From Azoarcus sp. (GTDB lineage: Bacteria > Pseudomonadota > Gammaproteobacteria > Burkholderiales > Rhodocyclaceae), in assembly GCA_031265765.1 (NCBI GenBank), contig JAISCE010000035.1, positions 1-56,038 of the forward strand: a DNA stretch of 56,038 bases, given 5' to 3'. Shown here in pieces: positions 17,146 to 27,029 of this stretch. Every line of letters starts with the position of its first letter. Within the stretch, counting starts at the first letter, position 1. The translations under genes and the position numbers were made by a program. The notes beneath the pieces were generated by a model, which was given only the letters and a program-made list of their open reading frames with translations, was not told the DNA's origin and did no database searches.

Positions 17146-17679
17146 GTGGGTTGTTTGATTTTGATAGGCATGATGGGCGCCGGTAAAACAACGGTGGGGC
17201 GCGAACTGGCGCGTCGCCGCGACGTGCGTTTCGCCGACTGCGACCACGAACTCATCGCGCGTACCGGCGTTTCGATTCCGATCATCTTCGATGTCGAAGG
17301 CGAGGCCGGCTTCCGTCGGCGCGAGGCGCGAATGCTGGACGAACTGACTGCCGAACCCGACATCGTCATCGCCACCGGCGGCGGCGTCGTACTCGATCCC
17401 GCCAACCGCGCCTTGCTGGCGCGGCGCGGCACCGTCATCTACCTCGACGTGCCGCCGCACGTCTTGTGGGAGCGCACCCGCTACGACCGCAATCGTCCGC
17501 TGCTCCAAGTAGCCGATCCGCGCGCATGCATCGACGAATTGCATCGCCAGCGCGACCCGCTGTACCGCGAAATCGCCGACATCATCATCGACGGCGAGCG
17601 CGGCGGCTCCATGACGATGGCGAACCAGATCGAAAAGGCGCTGGCCGGTTTCGGGAAGAATATCCTGTGCGTACCCTGA
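17146..17679 (+). CDS. aroK: Shikimate kinase
   Basis: A 177-residue P-loop kinase that phosphorylates shikimate at O3 in the aromatic amino acid pathway. The Walker A motif is GMMGAGKTT (8-16). The shikimate-binding region shows FADCDHEL, the Arg motif [12 protein letters not shown] and the GGGVV loop. The start is taken as GTG at 17146: an in-frame stop lies 21 bases upstream, and the next ATG (17170) would cut into the strand before the P-loop. There is almost no room for a leader after the pilQ terminator. It overlaps aroB by 13 bases. Confidence 0.94.
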   Translation: MGCLILIGMMGAGKTTVGRELARRRDVRFADCDHELIARTGVSIPIIFDVEGEAGFRRREARMLDELTAEPDIVIATGGGVVLDPANRALLARRGTVIYLDVPPHVLWERTRYDRNRPLLQVADPRACIDELHRQRDPLYREIADIIIDGERGGSMTMANQIEKALAGFGKNILCVP

Positions 17680-18791
17680 ATGTCGAATTGGGCGAGCGCG
17701 GCTACCCGATCCACATCGGGCGCGGTTTGCTCGACCGTCCCGGCCTGATCTTGCCGAAACTGCGCGCGCGCAGGGTCGCGGTCGTGACAAATGAAATCGT
17801 GGGGCCGCTTTATCTCGAACGCCTGTGCGCGGGCCTGCGCCGGGAAAACATCGATGTCACCAGCATCGTCCTGCCCGACGGCGAAGCGCACAAGGACTGG
17901 CGGACGCTCAATCTCATATTCGACGCACTGCTGCGCGAACGCTGCGAACGCGCCACGACGCTTATTGCCCTGGGCGGCGGCGTAGTGGGCGACATGGGAG
18001 GCTTTGCGGCGGCAAGCTACCAGCGCGGGATCGACTTCATCCAGATACCGACCACTTTGCTCGCGCAAGTGGATTCCTCGGTGGGCGGCAAGACGGCAAT
18101 CAATCACCCGCTCGGCAAGAACATGATCGGCGCCTTCCATCAGCCCCGGCTCGTGCTGGCCGATACCGGCACGCTTTCGACTCTGCCCGCCAGGGAGCTT
18201 TCCGCCGGCCTGGCCGAAGTCATCAAATACGGGCTGATCCGCGACGCCGGTTTCTTTGCCTGGCTGGAGCGGGAGATCGACGCCCTGCGCGCCCTGGAGC
18301 CCGAGGCGCTGGACTGGGCGATAGAACGTTCCTGCCGCCACAAGGCCGAAATCGTGGCCGCCGACGAAACCGAAAGAGGCGAGCGCGCCCTGCTCAATCT
18401 GGGCCACACCTTCGGGCACGCAATCGAAACCGGGCAGGGCTACGGGCAATGGCTGCATGGCGAGGCCGTGGCGGCGGGCACGATGATGGCGGCGGAGCTT
18501 TCCCGCCGCCTCGGCTGGCTGGACGAGGAAGACGTGGCGCGCATCGGACGCCTGTTCGAGCGCGCCGGCCTGCCGGTCGCCGGCCCGGCCATGGGCGCGC
18601 CGCGCTATCTGGAACTGATGGCGCGCGACAAAAAAGTAGAAGCGGGCAAACTGCGCTTCGTGCTGTTGCGCGGCCTGGGGCGGGCAGTGATGACGAGCGA
18701 ACCCGCCATGGACGATGTCGCCGCCGCGATCGAGGCGAGGGAAGCATCGCAGGCGCGGAAAGCCATGTGCGCCGCCATGTCCGGGCCGTGA
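17667..18791 (+). CDS. aroB: 3-dehydroquinate synthase
   Basis: A 374-residue NAD-dependent enzyme that converts DAHP to 3-dehydroquinate. Visible are the NAD-binding [13 protein letters not shown], the lysine-containing segment [21 protein letters not shown] (about 130-150) and the metal-binding [11 protein letters not shown]. The start is GTG at 17667, inside the aroK end, preceded by GGGAAG; it yields the normal N terminus [17 protein letters not shown]. aroK-aroB is the usual order downstream of pilQ. Confidence 0.95.
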   Translation: MRTLNVELGERGYPIHIGRGLLDRPGLILPKLRARRVAVVTNEIVGPLYLERLCAGLRRENIDVTSIVLPDGEAHKDWRTLNLIFDALLRERCERATTLIALGGGVVGDMGGFAAASYQRGIDFIQIPTTLLAQVDSSVGGKTAINHPLGKNMIGAFHQPRLVLADTGTLSTLPARELSAGLAEVIKYGLIRDAGFFAWLEREIDALRALEPEALDWAIERSCRHKAEIVAADETERGERALLNLGHTFGHAIETGQGYGQWLHGEAVAAGTMMAAELSRRLGWLDEEDVARIGRLFERAGLPVAGPAMGAPRYLELMARDKKVEAGKLRFVLLRGLGRAVMTSEPAMDDVAAAIEAREASQARKAMCAAMSGP

Positions 18792-18852
18792 GCATTGGCG
18801 CGCGCCGCTTCGACAACCTCGACGATCGATGGAAACCTTCCGGGGAGATGCC

Positions 18853-19977
18853 ATGGAACCACTCGCCGCCTACGCCGTGACCGAAAGCGTCTCGCGGGGC
18901 CGCCGTCATGCCGAACCCGCGCCGCAGGGGCGGGGCGAATTCCAGCGCGACCGCGACCGCATCATTCACTCGACCGCCTTTCGCCGGCTCGAATACAAAA
19001 CGCAGGTTTTCATCAACCACGAAGGCGACCTCTTTCGCACCCGCCTGACCCACAGCCTGGAAGTGGCGCAACTGTCGCGCAGCATGGCGCGGGCGCTGCG
19101 GCTCAACGAAGACCTCGCCGAAGCGGTGGCGCTCGCGCACGACCTCGGGCACACGCCTTTCGGCCATGCCGGGCAGGACGTGCTCGATACCTGCATGAAG
19201 GCGCACGGCGGCTTCGAGCACAACCTGCAATCGCTGCGCATCGTCGACATTCTCGAAGAACGCTACGCCGGTTTCGACGGCCTCAACCTGATGTACGAGA
19301 CGCGGGAAGGCATCCTCAAGCACTGCTCGCCGGCGAATGCCCGCCTGCTCGGCGAACTTGGGCAACGCTTCCTCGAAAGCGCGCGGCCCTCGCTCGAAGC
19401 CCAGATCGTCAATCTCGCCGACGAAATCGCCTACAACAATCACGACGTCGACGACGGCCTGCGCTCGGAACTCCTCACGCTCGAACAACTCGATGCCGTC
19501 GACATCTTCGCCCAATGCCGCCGCGAAGCCGAGGCGCAATGGCCGGGGTTGGAAGGCCGCCGGCTGGTGCACGAAACCATCCGGCGCATGATCGACGCCA
19601 TGGCGCGCGATCTCGTCGCCAGCACACGCGCGAACATCGCCTCGGCGGGCGTCGAAACGCTCGACGACATACATCGCGCCCCGGTGCTGGCGGCCTATTC
19701 CGAAGATTTATCCCCGAAGTTGCGCGAACTGAAAACCTTTTTGTACGACCAACTCTATCGCCACGAGCGAGTGGCGAAAACCATCGACGAAGCGCGGCGC
19801 ATCGTCGCTGACCTTTTCGCGGCCTATATGGCGGATCCCGGCCTGTTGCCGTTGCGGCATCGGGCGCGCGCCGCCGCGGACAAACCGCGGACAGTTGCCG
19901 ACTATATCGCTGGAATGACCGACCGCTACGCGGTGAAAGAGCACCGGCAGCTTTGCGGCGGCGGTGAATTCCGTTGA
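18853..19977 (+). CDS. dgt: Deoxyguanosinetriphosphate triphosphohydrolase-like protein
   Basis: A 374-residue HD-domain dNTPase of the Dgt-like family. Metal ligands appear in RLTHSLEVAQ and LAHDLGHTPFGHAG (the HD pair), then HGGFEHNLQSLRI and ADEIAYNNHDVDD. These enzymes remove triphosphate from dNTPs. Members of this shorter subfamily are often annotated 'dGTPase-like' because the substrate differs. Start 18853 follows GGGGAG at a good distance; an in-frame ATG at 18829 is less well placed. The gene lies 61 bases after aroB, where dgt is commonly found. Confidence 0.9.
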   Translation: MEPLAAYAVTESVSRGRRHAEPAPQGRGEFQRDRDRIIHSTAFRRLEYKTQVFINHEGDLFRTRLTHSLEVAQLSRSMARALRLNEDLAEAVALAHDLGHTPFGHAGQDVLDTCMKAHGGFEHNLQSLRIVDILEERYAGFDGLNLMYETREGILKHCSPANARLLGELGQRFLESARPSLEAQIVNLADEIAYNNHDVDDGLRSELLTLEQLDAVDIFAQCRREAEAQWPGLEGRRLVHETIRRMIDAMARDLVASTRANIASAGVETLDDIHRAPVLAAYSEDLSPKLRELKTFLYDQLYRHERVAKTIDEARRIVADLFAAYMADPGLLPLRHRARAAADKPRTVADYIAGMTDRYAVKEHRQLCGGGEFR

Positions 19978-20394
19978 TGCGTCAGTGAGCGGCTGGCTGC
20001 GTCGAAACTGAACTTGTCCCCCCACGCCGGACGCCAAGAAGCAGGTGGCCAAGCGGGCTGTACTGGCGAGCTCGACCAAGTATTCAGGAACGCCTCCTGT
20101 TTCATCCTTGGGGTTTATTCCATTTTGTCTGTTCATCATGACAAATTCACTGGTGATATGCCGATACGGGAGGCACTCTCTGCGCAAGCGCGTAATGCGG
20201 CGGCGTGCTTACCTTCAGCCTTTGCTCAATGCGCAATAAGCCATCCTTGTGCCAACAGAAATACCCAAGCCGCAAGACTTCCAGTGGAAAAGCACGCCGA
20301 CGATGAAATCGAACATCTCGCGACTCGCCATGTAGACATTGTATGATTGCGTCGATTTTGATGACAATAATCAATTCTTTTCAAAGGGCCAATC
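19978..20394. other. non-coding scar between dgt and the DUF2339 gene
   Basis: These 417 bases show no convincing gene. The first part carries copy B of the 46-base dispersed repeat. On the minus strand near 20310-20350 a short reading reads YNVYMASRE, vaguely like the start of a GIY-YIG protein, then loses any similarity. The stretch is less GC-rich than its neighbours. It looks like decayed insertion material. AAAGGG at the end serves as the ribosome-binding site for the next gene. Confidence 0.5.
20010..20056. repeat. dispersed repeat, copy B (about 47 bp)
   Basis: The partner of 472-517 in the same orientation, with about 39 matching bases and one gap. It begins GAACTTGTCCCCCC and contains GCCAAGAAGCAGG. 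Confidence 0.65.
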
Positions 20395-23300
20395 ATGGGC
20401 TTGGCGATATTGGTATTCATCATATTCCAAGTGATTGTGTGGGCGCGCATTTCGACACTGCACGATGACAGCTTGCGCATGCGCAAGTCGCTACGGGCGC
20501 TGGAGGAAGAAATCGCGGCCCTGAAGGCTCGGGACGTCCCGCCGGTAGCGAGGCAACAGGAAGCCGATGTGTCCGCCGTGTGCGAAAGCGCCGCGCCGGT
20601 AGCGGCATACTCGTTGCCCGCAAAGCCGCCCGAACCGGTTCTTCCCGTGCATCCTCCTGTTGTGGAACCCGCGCCAAGCCCGGCGAAAGCGCCGCCTCCC
20701 GCTCCCGCCCGAGCCGCGGTTTCCTTGCCTTCCGCGCCGCGCGCCCGACCGGTTCCGCTGGAGCCTACCTTCCTGGATCGCGCCTTCGCGGCGGCGAAAA
20801 ACTGGCTGTTCGGCGGCAATACCGTACTGCGCGTCGGTGTGTTGCTGCTGTTCTTCGGCCTCGCATTCTTGCTCCGCTACGCTTCCGAGCGGGTCACGCT
20901 GCCGATCGAATTTCGTTATATCGGGGTGGGCGTCGCCGCGTCGGCATTGCTGGCCCTGGGTTGGCGGTTGCGCCTGAAAAACGCTGTTTACGGCTTGACC
21001 CTGCAAGGCGCGGGGATTTCCGTGCTCTATCTGGCGAGTTTTGCCGCCATGCGCCTGCATGGCTTGCTGCCGCCTCTGGCGGCATTCGGGCTGCTGGTGT
21101 TGTTTACCGCCGCCGCGACGGTATTGGCGGTGTTGCAGGATGCCGCCGCCCTGGCGTGCGCGGCGGCGCTTGGCGGATTCGCCACGCCTATCCTGGTTTC
21201 CACCGGCAGCGGCGATCATGTGGCGCTTTTCAGTTATTTCGCCCTGCTCAATACCGGCATCCTGCTCGTCGCCTGGTTCAAGGCTTGGCGGGTGTTGAAC
21301 CTGATTGGTTTCGTCGGCACTTTCGGCATCGGCTTCGCTTGGGGGACAAAGCATTACGTCCCCGGTCTGTTCGGCAGCACCGAGCCTTTCCTGGCGCTTT
21401 TCTTTTTCACCTATGTGTGCATCGGCCTCCTTTTCGCGCGCCGCAAACTGTTGGGAGCGAGCGATGCGCCGGAAGAAGAAGGACGGCATGCGATGCTGCG
21501 CTGGTCGGCGGCCAGGACGGATTATGTCGACGGCAGCATGATGTTCGGGCCGCCCCTGATCGGTTTCGGGTTGCAATGCGCGCTCGTGCGCGATTTTTAT
21601 CTCGGCGCGGCTTTTTCCGCCCTGGGACTCGGCCTGTTCTATCTCGTCATGGCGTATTGCCTGCGGGGGCGTAAGCGCATCGGGCTGTTGATGGAAATCT
21701 GCCTTGCGCTGGGGGTGATTTTCGCCACGCTGGCGACGCCGCTCGCCTTCGACGCATCCGGGGTGGTATCGGCGATCTGGGCGGTGGAGGGCGCTGGCAT
21801 TTACTGGCTGGGTCTCGCCCGGCGGCGCAGGCTGCCAAGGGCTTTCTCGCTCGCGCTGATCGCGGCGGCGGCATTGGTCTATCTACAAAGCATGGGCGCG
21901 GGCGGCGATACCCTGCTGGCGGGTTCGCCCATGGGGGCCGCACTGCTCGGCGGCGCGTTGCTGTTTTGCCATCGTGCCTTGCGGCGAACGCCCGGGGAGG
22001 CCCTCACCGATCCGGATCGGGCCAGCCTGCCGATGCTTGCCGCCAGCGGCCTGGTATTCCTGTATTTGATCGCGCCGCTGTGCTTCGGGTACGAGTACAC
22101 GGTCATTGCCTGGGCGCTGGCGGGGCTGGCGACGGTTCTGGCTGGGCTGCGGCTGGCGTCGCGCGCTTTCCTGGCTTGCGCTTTCGGTGTCCAGTTGCTT
22201 GGCGGGCTGTTGTTCCTGTGCAATCTGGGAGCGGGAGAGACGGACATCCTGGCTTCCGGCTGGACGGGATTGTTCCGCGCCTCGCTCATCGGCCTGATAT
22301 TGATCGCCAGCGCCATCGTCGTCCAGAACGACGCCATGGCGCGCCGGAATTCGGCCCTCGCGCGACGGCTGGGTTTCGTTTTGCTGACGGGCCTGCTCTT
22401 TATCAATATGGCGCTGCTGTTCGTGCTCGACTGGAGCGGTATCGGCATGGGTTGGGCGGTGAGCGGTCTGCTGCTGTCGTGGTTGGGCTTGTGGCAGGGA
22501 CAGCGCGTCGTGCTTTATTTCGGCGTCGCGCTCGAAGCCGTCGCCGGCGTCTCTTTCTTCTTTCATGCGGTTTCGGCGAGCCTCGCGTTCTCCGGCAGTT
22601 GGGCGCCTATCGTGCTGGCGCTTGCGGCGATTGCGGGCGCTTGGCGCATGCATCATGTCGCAGCCCGCTGGACGGGCGGGCAGTGCGGAAAATCTTCCGC
22701 GCTCGCTCCGGAACGGATCGGCGCGCTTTCCAATTTGCTGCTGGCATGGGGCATGGTATGGTGGGTATGGGCCGCCGTCGATCAGGTCCTCGCCTTCGCC
22801 GCCAGACTGGACGGCGGCTATTTCGCCAGCCTGCTCCACAATGGAAGCGCCTATGCGGTTCTGCTGGCGTTCTCCCTTTCCGCCGCTTTGTGGCAGGCGG
22901 TTGCGCGCCGTTCGCGCTGGCGGGCCCTGGCGCTGTTCGCCTGCGGTTTGCCGCTGCCCATGGCCCTGTGGCTGCTGGCGGAGTACGGGCCGGGGCCGTT
23001 CGCGCTGGGCGCGCCGGTGTGGGCGGTCTTTTTCATCGTGCATCTCCGGGTCTTGCGCCGTCTCGATGACTTGCTTTACGCCACGGCGCGAAGCGGTGCG
23101 CATGTCGCGGGCGCCTGGCTTTTCGTCGGGGTGGCGATGTTGGCGTTGCACGACGTTTTGGCGGGCGAAGGGGGCGGGCTGGAAAGCGCCTGGCCCTGGT
23201 TGGGTTGGGCGCTCGCGCCCAGTCTGTATTTGTGGCTGGCGAGCGGCGAACGCGGGCGATTCTGGCCTTTCGATGCTTTTTCGCGCGAATACCGCTTCCA

Positions 23301-23868
23301 GGCCGCGCTGCCGATGGCGCTGGCGATGCTGGCTTGGTTCTGGGTCGCCAATGCCTTGTCTTCGGGAAATGCTTTCCCCTTGCCCTATTTGCCGCTGCTC
23401 AATCCGCTCGAATTGGGGCTGTTGCTGGCGCTGCTGGCCTGCTGGCGCTGGAGCCGCCTGCGTCTGCCGGAGGCGATGGCGGGCGTCGCCGCGGTCGCGG
23501 GCGGCGTTTCCCTGCTGGCTTTCATTACCATGGCGGTTTGCCGCACCGCGCATGCCTGGGGCGGGATGGCATTCCGGGCCGATGTCATGATGGCGTCGAC
23601 GGTCGTGCAGGCGGGCTGGTCGCTGGTGTGGTCGCTGTTCGCGCTCGCATTGATGATCGGCGGCAGCCGCCAGGGATGGCGGCGCGTCTGGATGGCCGGT
23701 GCGCTGTTGATCGCTGTCGTGGTGGCGAAACTCTTTTTCGTCGAATTGGGCAATCACGGCAGCCTTCCGCGCATCGTTTCCTTCATCGGCGTGGGCGTGC
23801 TATTGCTGATCGTCGGCTATTTTTCGCCGTTGCCGCCGAAGGCGGCGGCAGAGGAGCGCGTGTCATGA
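20395..23868 (+). CDS. DUF2339 family polytopic membrane protein
   Basis: A 1157-residue inner-membrane protein. An N-terminal TM helix (1-18) is followed by a short coiled coil (about 20-45) and a proline/alanine-rich linker (about 65-125). FLDRAFAAAKNWLFGGNTVL then leads into the family core, with well over twenty predicted TM helices up to the C terminus. The NTVLRVGVLLLFFGLAFLLR segment is the DUF2339 hallmark. No biochemical function is established for the family. AAAGGG lies 6 bases before the ATG. It overlaps the DUF3999 gene (ATGA), a conserved pairing that suggests the two proteins act together in the envelope. Confidence 0.88.
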   Translation: MGLAILVFIIFQVIVWARISTLHDDSLRMRKSLRALEEEIAALKARDVPPVARQQEADVSAVCESAAPVAAYSLPAKPPEPVLPVHPPVVEPAPSPAKAPPPAPARAAVSLPSAPRARPVPLEPTFLDRAFAAAKNWLFGGNTVLRVGVLLLFFGLAFLLRYASERVTLPIEFRYIGVGVAASALLALGWRLRLKNAVYGLTLQGAGISVLYLASFAAMRLHGLLPPLAAFGLLVLFTAAATVLAVLQDAAALACAAALGGFATPILVSTGSGDHVALFSYFALLNTGILLVAWFKAWRVLNLIGFVGTFGIGFAWGTKHYVPGLFGSTEPFLALFFFTYVCIGLLFARRKLLGASDAPEEEGRHAMLRWSAARTDYVDGSMMFGPPLIGFGLQCALVRDFYLGAAFSALGLGLFYLVMAYCLRGRKRIGLLMEICLALGVIFATLATPLAFDASGVVSAIWAVEGAGIYWLGLARRRRLPRAFSLALIAAAALVYLQSMGAGGDTLLAGSPMGAALLGGALLFCHRALRRTPGEALTDPDRASLPMLAASGLVFLYLIAPLCFGYEYTVIAWALAGLATVLAGLRLASRAFLACAFGVQLLGGLLFLCNLGAGETDILASGWTGLFRASLIGLILIASAIVVQNDAMARRNSALARRLGFVLLTGLLFINMALLFVLDWSGIGMGWAVSGLLLSWLGLWQGQRVVLYFGVALEAVAGVSFFFHAVSASLAFSGSWAPIVLALAAIAGAWRMHHVAARWTGGQCGKSSALAPERIGALSNLLLAWGMVWWVWAAVDQVLAFAARLDGGYFASLLHNGSAYAVLLAFSLSAALWQAVARRSRWRALALFACGLPLPMALWLLAEYGPGPFALGAPVWAVFFIVHLRVLRRLDDLLYATARSGAHVAGAWLFVGVAMLALHDVLAGEGGGLESAWPWLGWALAPSLYLWLASGERGRFWPFDAFSREYRFQAALPMALAMLAWFWVANALSSGNAFPLPYLPLLNPLELGLLLALLACWRWSRLRLPEAMAGVAAVAGGVSLLAFITMAVCRTAHAWGGMAFRADVMMASTVVQAGWSLVWSLFALALMIGGSRQGWRRVWMAGALLIAVVVAKLFFVELGNHGSLPRIVSFIGVGVLLLIVGYFSPLPPKAAAEERVS

Positions 23869-25415
23869 AGTTCGCGGTCGCATTGTTTGCCGCTGGAATC
23901 AGCCTTGCCGCTCCGGCGGCGGAAAATATCGCCGATTATGCGTATAGAATGGTGATCGAGCCGGAAAAGGAGGCGACCTGGTATCGCGTCGAAATCCCGG
24001 CGTCCGTGCAATGGCAGGCGGCGCACGCCGATTTGCGCGATCTGCGCGTTTTCAACGCCAAGGGCGAATCGCTGCCTTTTGCATTGACGAGACGGGAAGC
24101 GCGCCATACCCCAAAGCGGCGCGAGGCGGAAGCGCGCCTGTTTCCGCTTTATGCCGATGAAGCCGTGGATGGCGCGCCATCCACGGACCTTGTGCATAGC
24201 AACGGCCTGCGGATCAGGCGCGATGGCAGTGGCGCCGTGGAAATCGAAGTCACGGACGCGCGGCATGCGAAACGTTCCGGCAAGGCCGCGCCTGGAATAC
24301 AAAAAGTTCTGCGCGGCTGGCTGCTCGATGCCAGCGCGCTCGATTTCGTGCCGGATCGCCTCTTTTTCGATTGGGCCGGCGAGCAGGAAGGGTTTTTCCG
24401 TTTCGCCATCGAAGGCAGCGACGACCTTGAACACTGGTACGACTGGGGTCATGGCCAGATCGTGCAGTTTCATTTCAATGGGCAGAGCATCGTGCAGCGC
24501 GAAATTCATTTGCCCCGGCGCAAAGTGCGCTATCTGAGGCTGCTCTGGCAGGACGCGGAACAGGCGGGCGGTGTGCGCGGCGCGCGTTTCGCGGGTATGG
24601 CGACCGATGTCGAATCCGCGCCCTTCGTGTGGTCGCCGCCCATCGCCGGTGAACCCGTTTCCGGACGCGAGGGCGAGTTCATCTGGACTTTTTCCCTGAG
24701 TCTGCCCCTGGCGCGGGTATCCATTCTGATTGATGAAGCCAATACCCTGGCGCCGGTCATTTTTTCCGGGCGCGACGAGCCGCAGTCCCCGCCGGCAACG
24801 GCACAGTCGAAGGGAAAACCGCTGGCGGCGGAAATCCTCCGGGGCGAGCGCCGCGCCAGCGATGTTTTCCGGAGCCGGTCGCATGAACGCGTCCGGGAGT
24901 CGGCGCGGGAAGAAAACGCTTGGCGAACGCTCGCCAGCGGCGTGGTCTATCGCCTGACCGCCAGCACTGGCGAGCAAGTGGAAGAAGATCTCGATCTGCC
25001 CGATGTGCCCGTCAGGCAATTGCGGCTGCAAATCGATCCCCGTGGCGGCGGCCTGGGCGCGAAAGCGCCGGTCATCAAACTTGCCCTGCACGCCCGCAGT
25101 CTCACTTTCCTCGCCCGCGGCGACGCGCCATATCAATTGGCCGTTGGCCGCGCCGGAGCACAGCCCGCGGATTTGCCGCTGGCCACCCTGATTCCAGTGG
25201 AGGCGACCGCTTCGGGCCGCCTGGGCCGCGCCCATGTCGTCGGATCGGTTTCCGCGCCGGTTGTACGCGAGAACGCCCCCCCCATTGTGGAAGATGACGG
25301 AAACGCCAAAATCGTGCTCTGGGCCGTCCTTTTCATGGGCGTGGCCTTGTTGGCCGGCATGGCGTTCAGCCTGTTGCGTTCGGCGAAAAAGGGGAAAAAT
25401 TCCGGCGAGCAGTGA
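23865..25415 (+). CDS. DUF3999 family exported membrane-anchored protein
   Basis: A 516-residue protein with a signal peptide (about 1-20), a long beta-rich periplasmic region and a single C-terminal TM helix (about 478-500) followed by a short basic cytoplasmic tail. The N-terminal DYAYRMVIEPEKEATWYRVE and the ASALDFVPDRLFFDWAG block fit the DUF3999 family. Function is unknown. Start 23865 overlaps the stop of the DUF2339 gene, so translation is coupled. The topology (large periplasmic domain, C-terminal anchor) fits a partner for the polytopic DUF2339 protein. Confidence 0.85.
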   Translation: MKFAVALFAAGISLAAPAAENIADYAYRMVIEPEKEATWYRVEIPASVQWQAAHADLRDLRVFNAKGESLPFALTRREARHTPKRREAEARLFPLYADEAVDGAPSTDLVHSNGLRIRRDGSGAVEIEVTDARHAKRSGKAAPGIQKVLRGWLLDASALDFVPDRLFFDWAGEQEGFFRFAIEGSDDLEHWYDWGHGQIVQFHFNGQSIVQREIHLPRRKVRYLRLLWQDAEQAGGVRGARFAGMATDVESAPFVWSPPIAGEPVSGREGEFIWTFSLSLPLARVSILIDEANTLAPVIFSGRDEPQSPPATAQSKGKPLAAEILRGERRASDVFRSRSHERVRESAREENAWRTLASGVVYRLTASTGEQVEEDLDLPDVPVRQLRLQIDPRGGGLGAKAPVIKLALHARSLTFLARGDAPYQLAVGRAGAQPADLPLATLIPVEATASGRLGRAHVVGSVSAPVVRENAPPIVEDDGNAKIVLWAVLFMGVALLAGMAFSLLRSAKKGKNSGEQ

Positions 25416-25487
25416 ATCCGGTCAGTCCGCTGGTTTTCCGGCGGACTGAATCCGCGCTTCCCGAGGCCGGCGCGTTGCCCGCGCGTT

Positions 25488-25940
25488 TCAGCGCAGGCCG
25501 GAGATTTCCTTGTTCAGCGCCTCGATATTGCGCTCACGGCGCGCGACATCTTCCTTGAAGGGTTGCAGGCGATCGAGGACTTTCTGGTAATTCCGCTCGT
25601 TGCCGTTGCGGACGGCTTCCTGTCCGGCCAGCGCCTTGCGGGCTTCTTCGAGCGCGGTCTGTTCGTTGGCAAGTTCGTTTTCGAGCACCTGGCGGCGGGC
25701 GCTGTCGCGTTCTTTTTGTGTGTCGCTGCTGATTTTCGGGAAAGAAGCGGCGGAGGCTCGCATGGGAATGGTCGATACCGGCTGTTCGTTGGTGAGCGAT
25801 TTGCAGTTTTTGGATGGCGCGTTTTCGTTGGTGTAGGAGATTTTGCCGTTGGCATCGGTACATTTATAAACTTGGGCGGGCGCGGGAGACACGAAACCGG
25901 CCAGCAGGAAAAAAAGCGAAATGGCGCGCATGTGCATCAT
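25488..25940 (-). CDS. DUF4124 domain protein with C-terminal coiled coil
   Basis: A 150-residue exported protein with a signal peptide at about 1-22 (ending PAPA), the DUF4124 motif QVYKCTDANGKISYTNENAP (about 23-42, cysteine 27, paired with Cys46) and a long charged coiled coil at 70-145. DUF4124 proteins are common in the proteobacterial periplasm and have no assigned function. AAGGGA lies 7 bases before the ATG at 25940. The gene stands alone, converging with the DUF3999 gene. Confidence 0.8.
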   Translation of the reverse strand: MMHMRAISLFFLLAGFVSPAPAQVYKCTDANGKISYTNENAPSKNCKSLTNEQPVSTIPMRASAASFPKISSDTQKERDSARRQVLENELANEQTALEEARKALAGQEAVRNGNERNYQKVLDRLQPFKEDVARRERNIEALNKEISGLR

Positions 25941-26087
25941 GGTTGTATCCCTTCTGACGGCCAGTGGCGGAGCAAGTTTTGTACAGTAGCGGAAATTACA
26001 TCATAACGGGGCGAATAACATTCGTTGTAGTCCCTATCTCCTGTTATCTCGTGGATTGCGGCATAAGTCCGGCGTGGCGTCCCGCCG

Positions 26088-27029
26088 TCAAAGCTGGTAA
26101 TCCTCCCCGCCGCCGACCAGCGCCGCCTCCACCATCCTGCGCGCCAGGTGCGGCGCGAAGCCTTCGATGAAGGCATACACGTATCCGCGAAGCCAGGCGC
26201 GGCGGCGCAGGCCGATGCGGGTGGTGCTCGACTCGAACAGATGGGCGGCGTCGATCATGCCCAGTCCGCGATCCACAGCCGGATCGTAGGCCATGCGGGC
26301 GAGAATGCCGATGCCGAGATCCATCGCCACGTAGGTCTTGATGACGTCCGAGTCGATGGCGGTGAGCGCGATGCGGGGCTTGAGACCGCGCCCGAGAAAC
26401 GCCTTGTTGATCTGGCCGCGGCCCGTGAAGGCGTCGTCGTAGGTGATGACCGGATAGTGCGCGATCATCTCCAGCGTGAGCGGCTGTTCGCGCAGGATGG
26501 GATGGCGCGGCGTTGCCACGACACAGCGGTTCCACTGCCGGCACGGCAAAGTGACGAGTTCCTCGTAATCGGCGATGGATTCGGTGGCGATGGCCAGGTC
26601 GGCGCTGCCGTCGAGCACCATTTCGCAGACCTGTTTCGGGTTGCCCTGGTGGAGTTCGAGCCGCACCTGTGGGTAACGCCGCATGAAGTCGCGGATCACC
26701 GGCGGCAGGGCATAGCGCGCCTGCGTGTGGGTGGTGGCGATCGACAGCCGTCCGGCATCCTCGGCGGAAAACTCCGCGCCGACCTGTTGCAGATTGTCGA
26801 TTTCTCCGAGGATGCGGCGGGCGATGTCGAGCACCGCCCGCCCCGGCTCCGTCACCGCCGCCAGGCGCTTGCCGTGACGCACGAAAATTTCCACGCCCAA
26901 CTCGGATTCGAGCAGGCGAATCTGCTTCGAGACGCCGGGCTGCGAGGTGAAAAGCGCCTCGGCGGCATCCGAGACGTTCAGCCCATGGCGCGCGACTTCA
27001 TGGACATAGCGCAATTGTTGCAGGTTCAT
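26088..27029 (-). CDS. cysB: CysB-like LysR-family transcriptional regulator
   Basis: A 313-residue LysR-type regulator. The winged HTH is at about 1-60 (LRYVHEVARHGLNVSDAAEA, then TSQPGVSKQI) and an effector-binding domain follows, with TTHTQARYALPPVI, the CysB/Cbl signature around residue 100. CysB activates sulfur-assimilation genes when N- or O-acetylserine accumulates. It is divergent from cysI with a 132-base shared intergenic region whose first half is AT-rich, the likely operator. The ATG at 27029 has the ribosome-binding site GAGGTGAG close upstream. Confidence 0.93.
   Translation of the reverse strand: MNLQQLRYVHEVARHGLNVSDAAEALFTSQPGVSKQIRLLESELGVEIFVRHGKRLAAVTEPGRAVLDIARRILGEIDNLQQVGAEFSAEDAGRLSIATTHTQARYALPPVIRDFMRRYPQVRLELHQGNPKQVCEMVLDGSADLAIATESIADYEELVTLPCRQWNRCVVATPRHPILREQPLTLEMIAHYPVITYDDAFTGRGQINKAFLGRGLKPRIALTAIDSDVIKTYVAMDLGIGILARMAYDPAVDRGLGMIDAAHLFESSTTRIGLRRRAWLRGYVYAFIEGFAPHLARRMVEAALVGGGEDYQL

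Noticed and set aside
20147-20374. Possible GIY-YIG nuclease remnant on the minus strand
   Set aside because: Only about nine residues (YNVYMASRE) look right and the catalytic region is absent; too weak to annotate as a pseudogene.
21883-23757. A 624-residue minus-strand reading rich in Gln, Arg and Pro
   Set aside because: It is antisense to the many-helix DUF2339 protein; the reverse complement of hydrophobic codons yields Gln/Arg-rich text.
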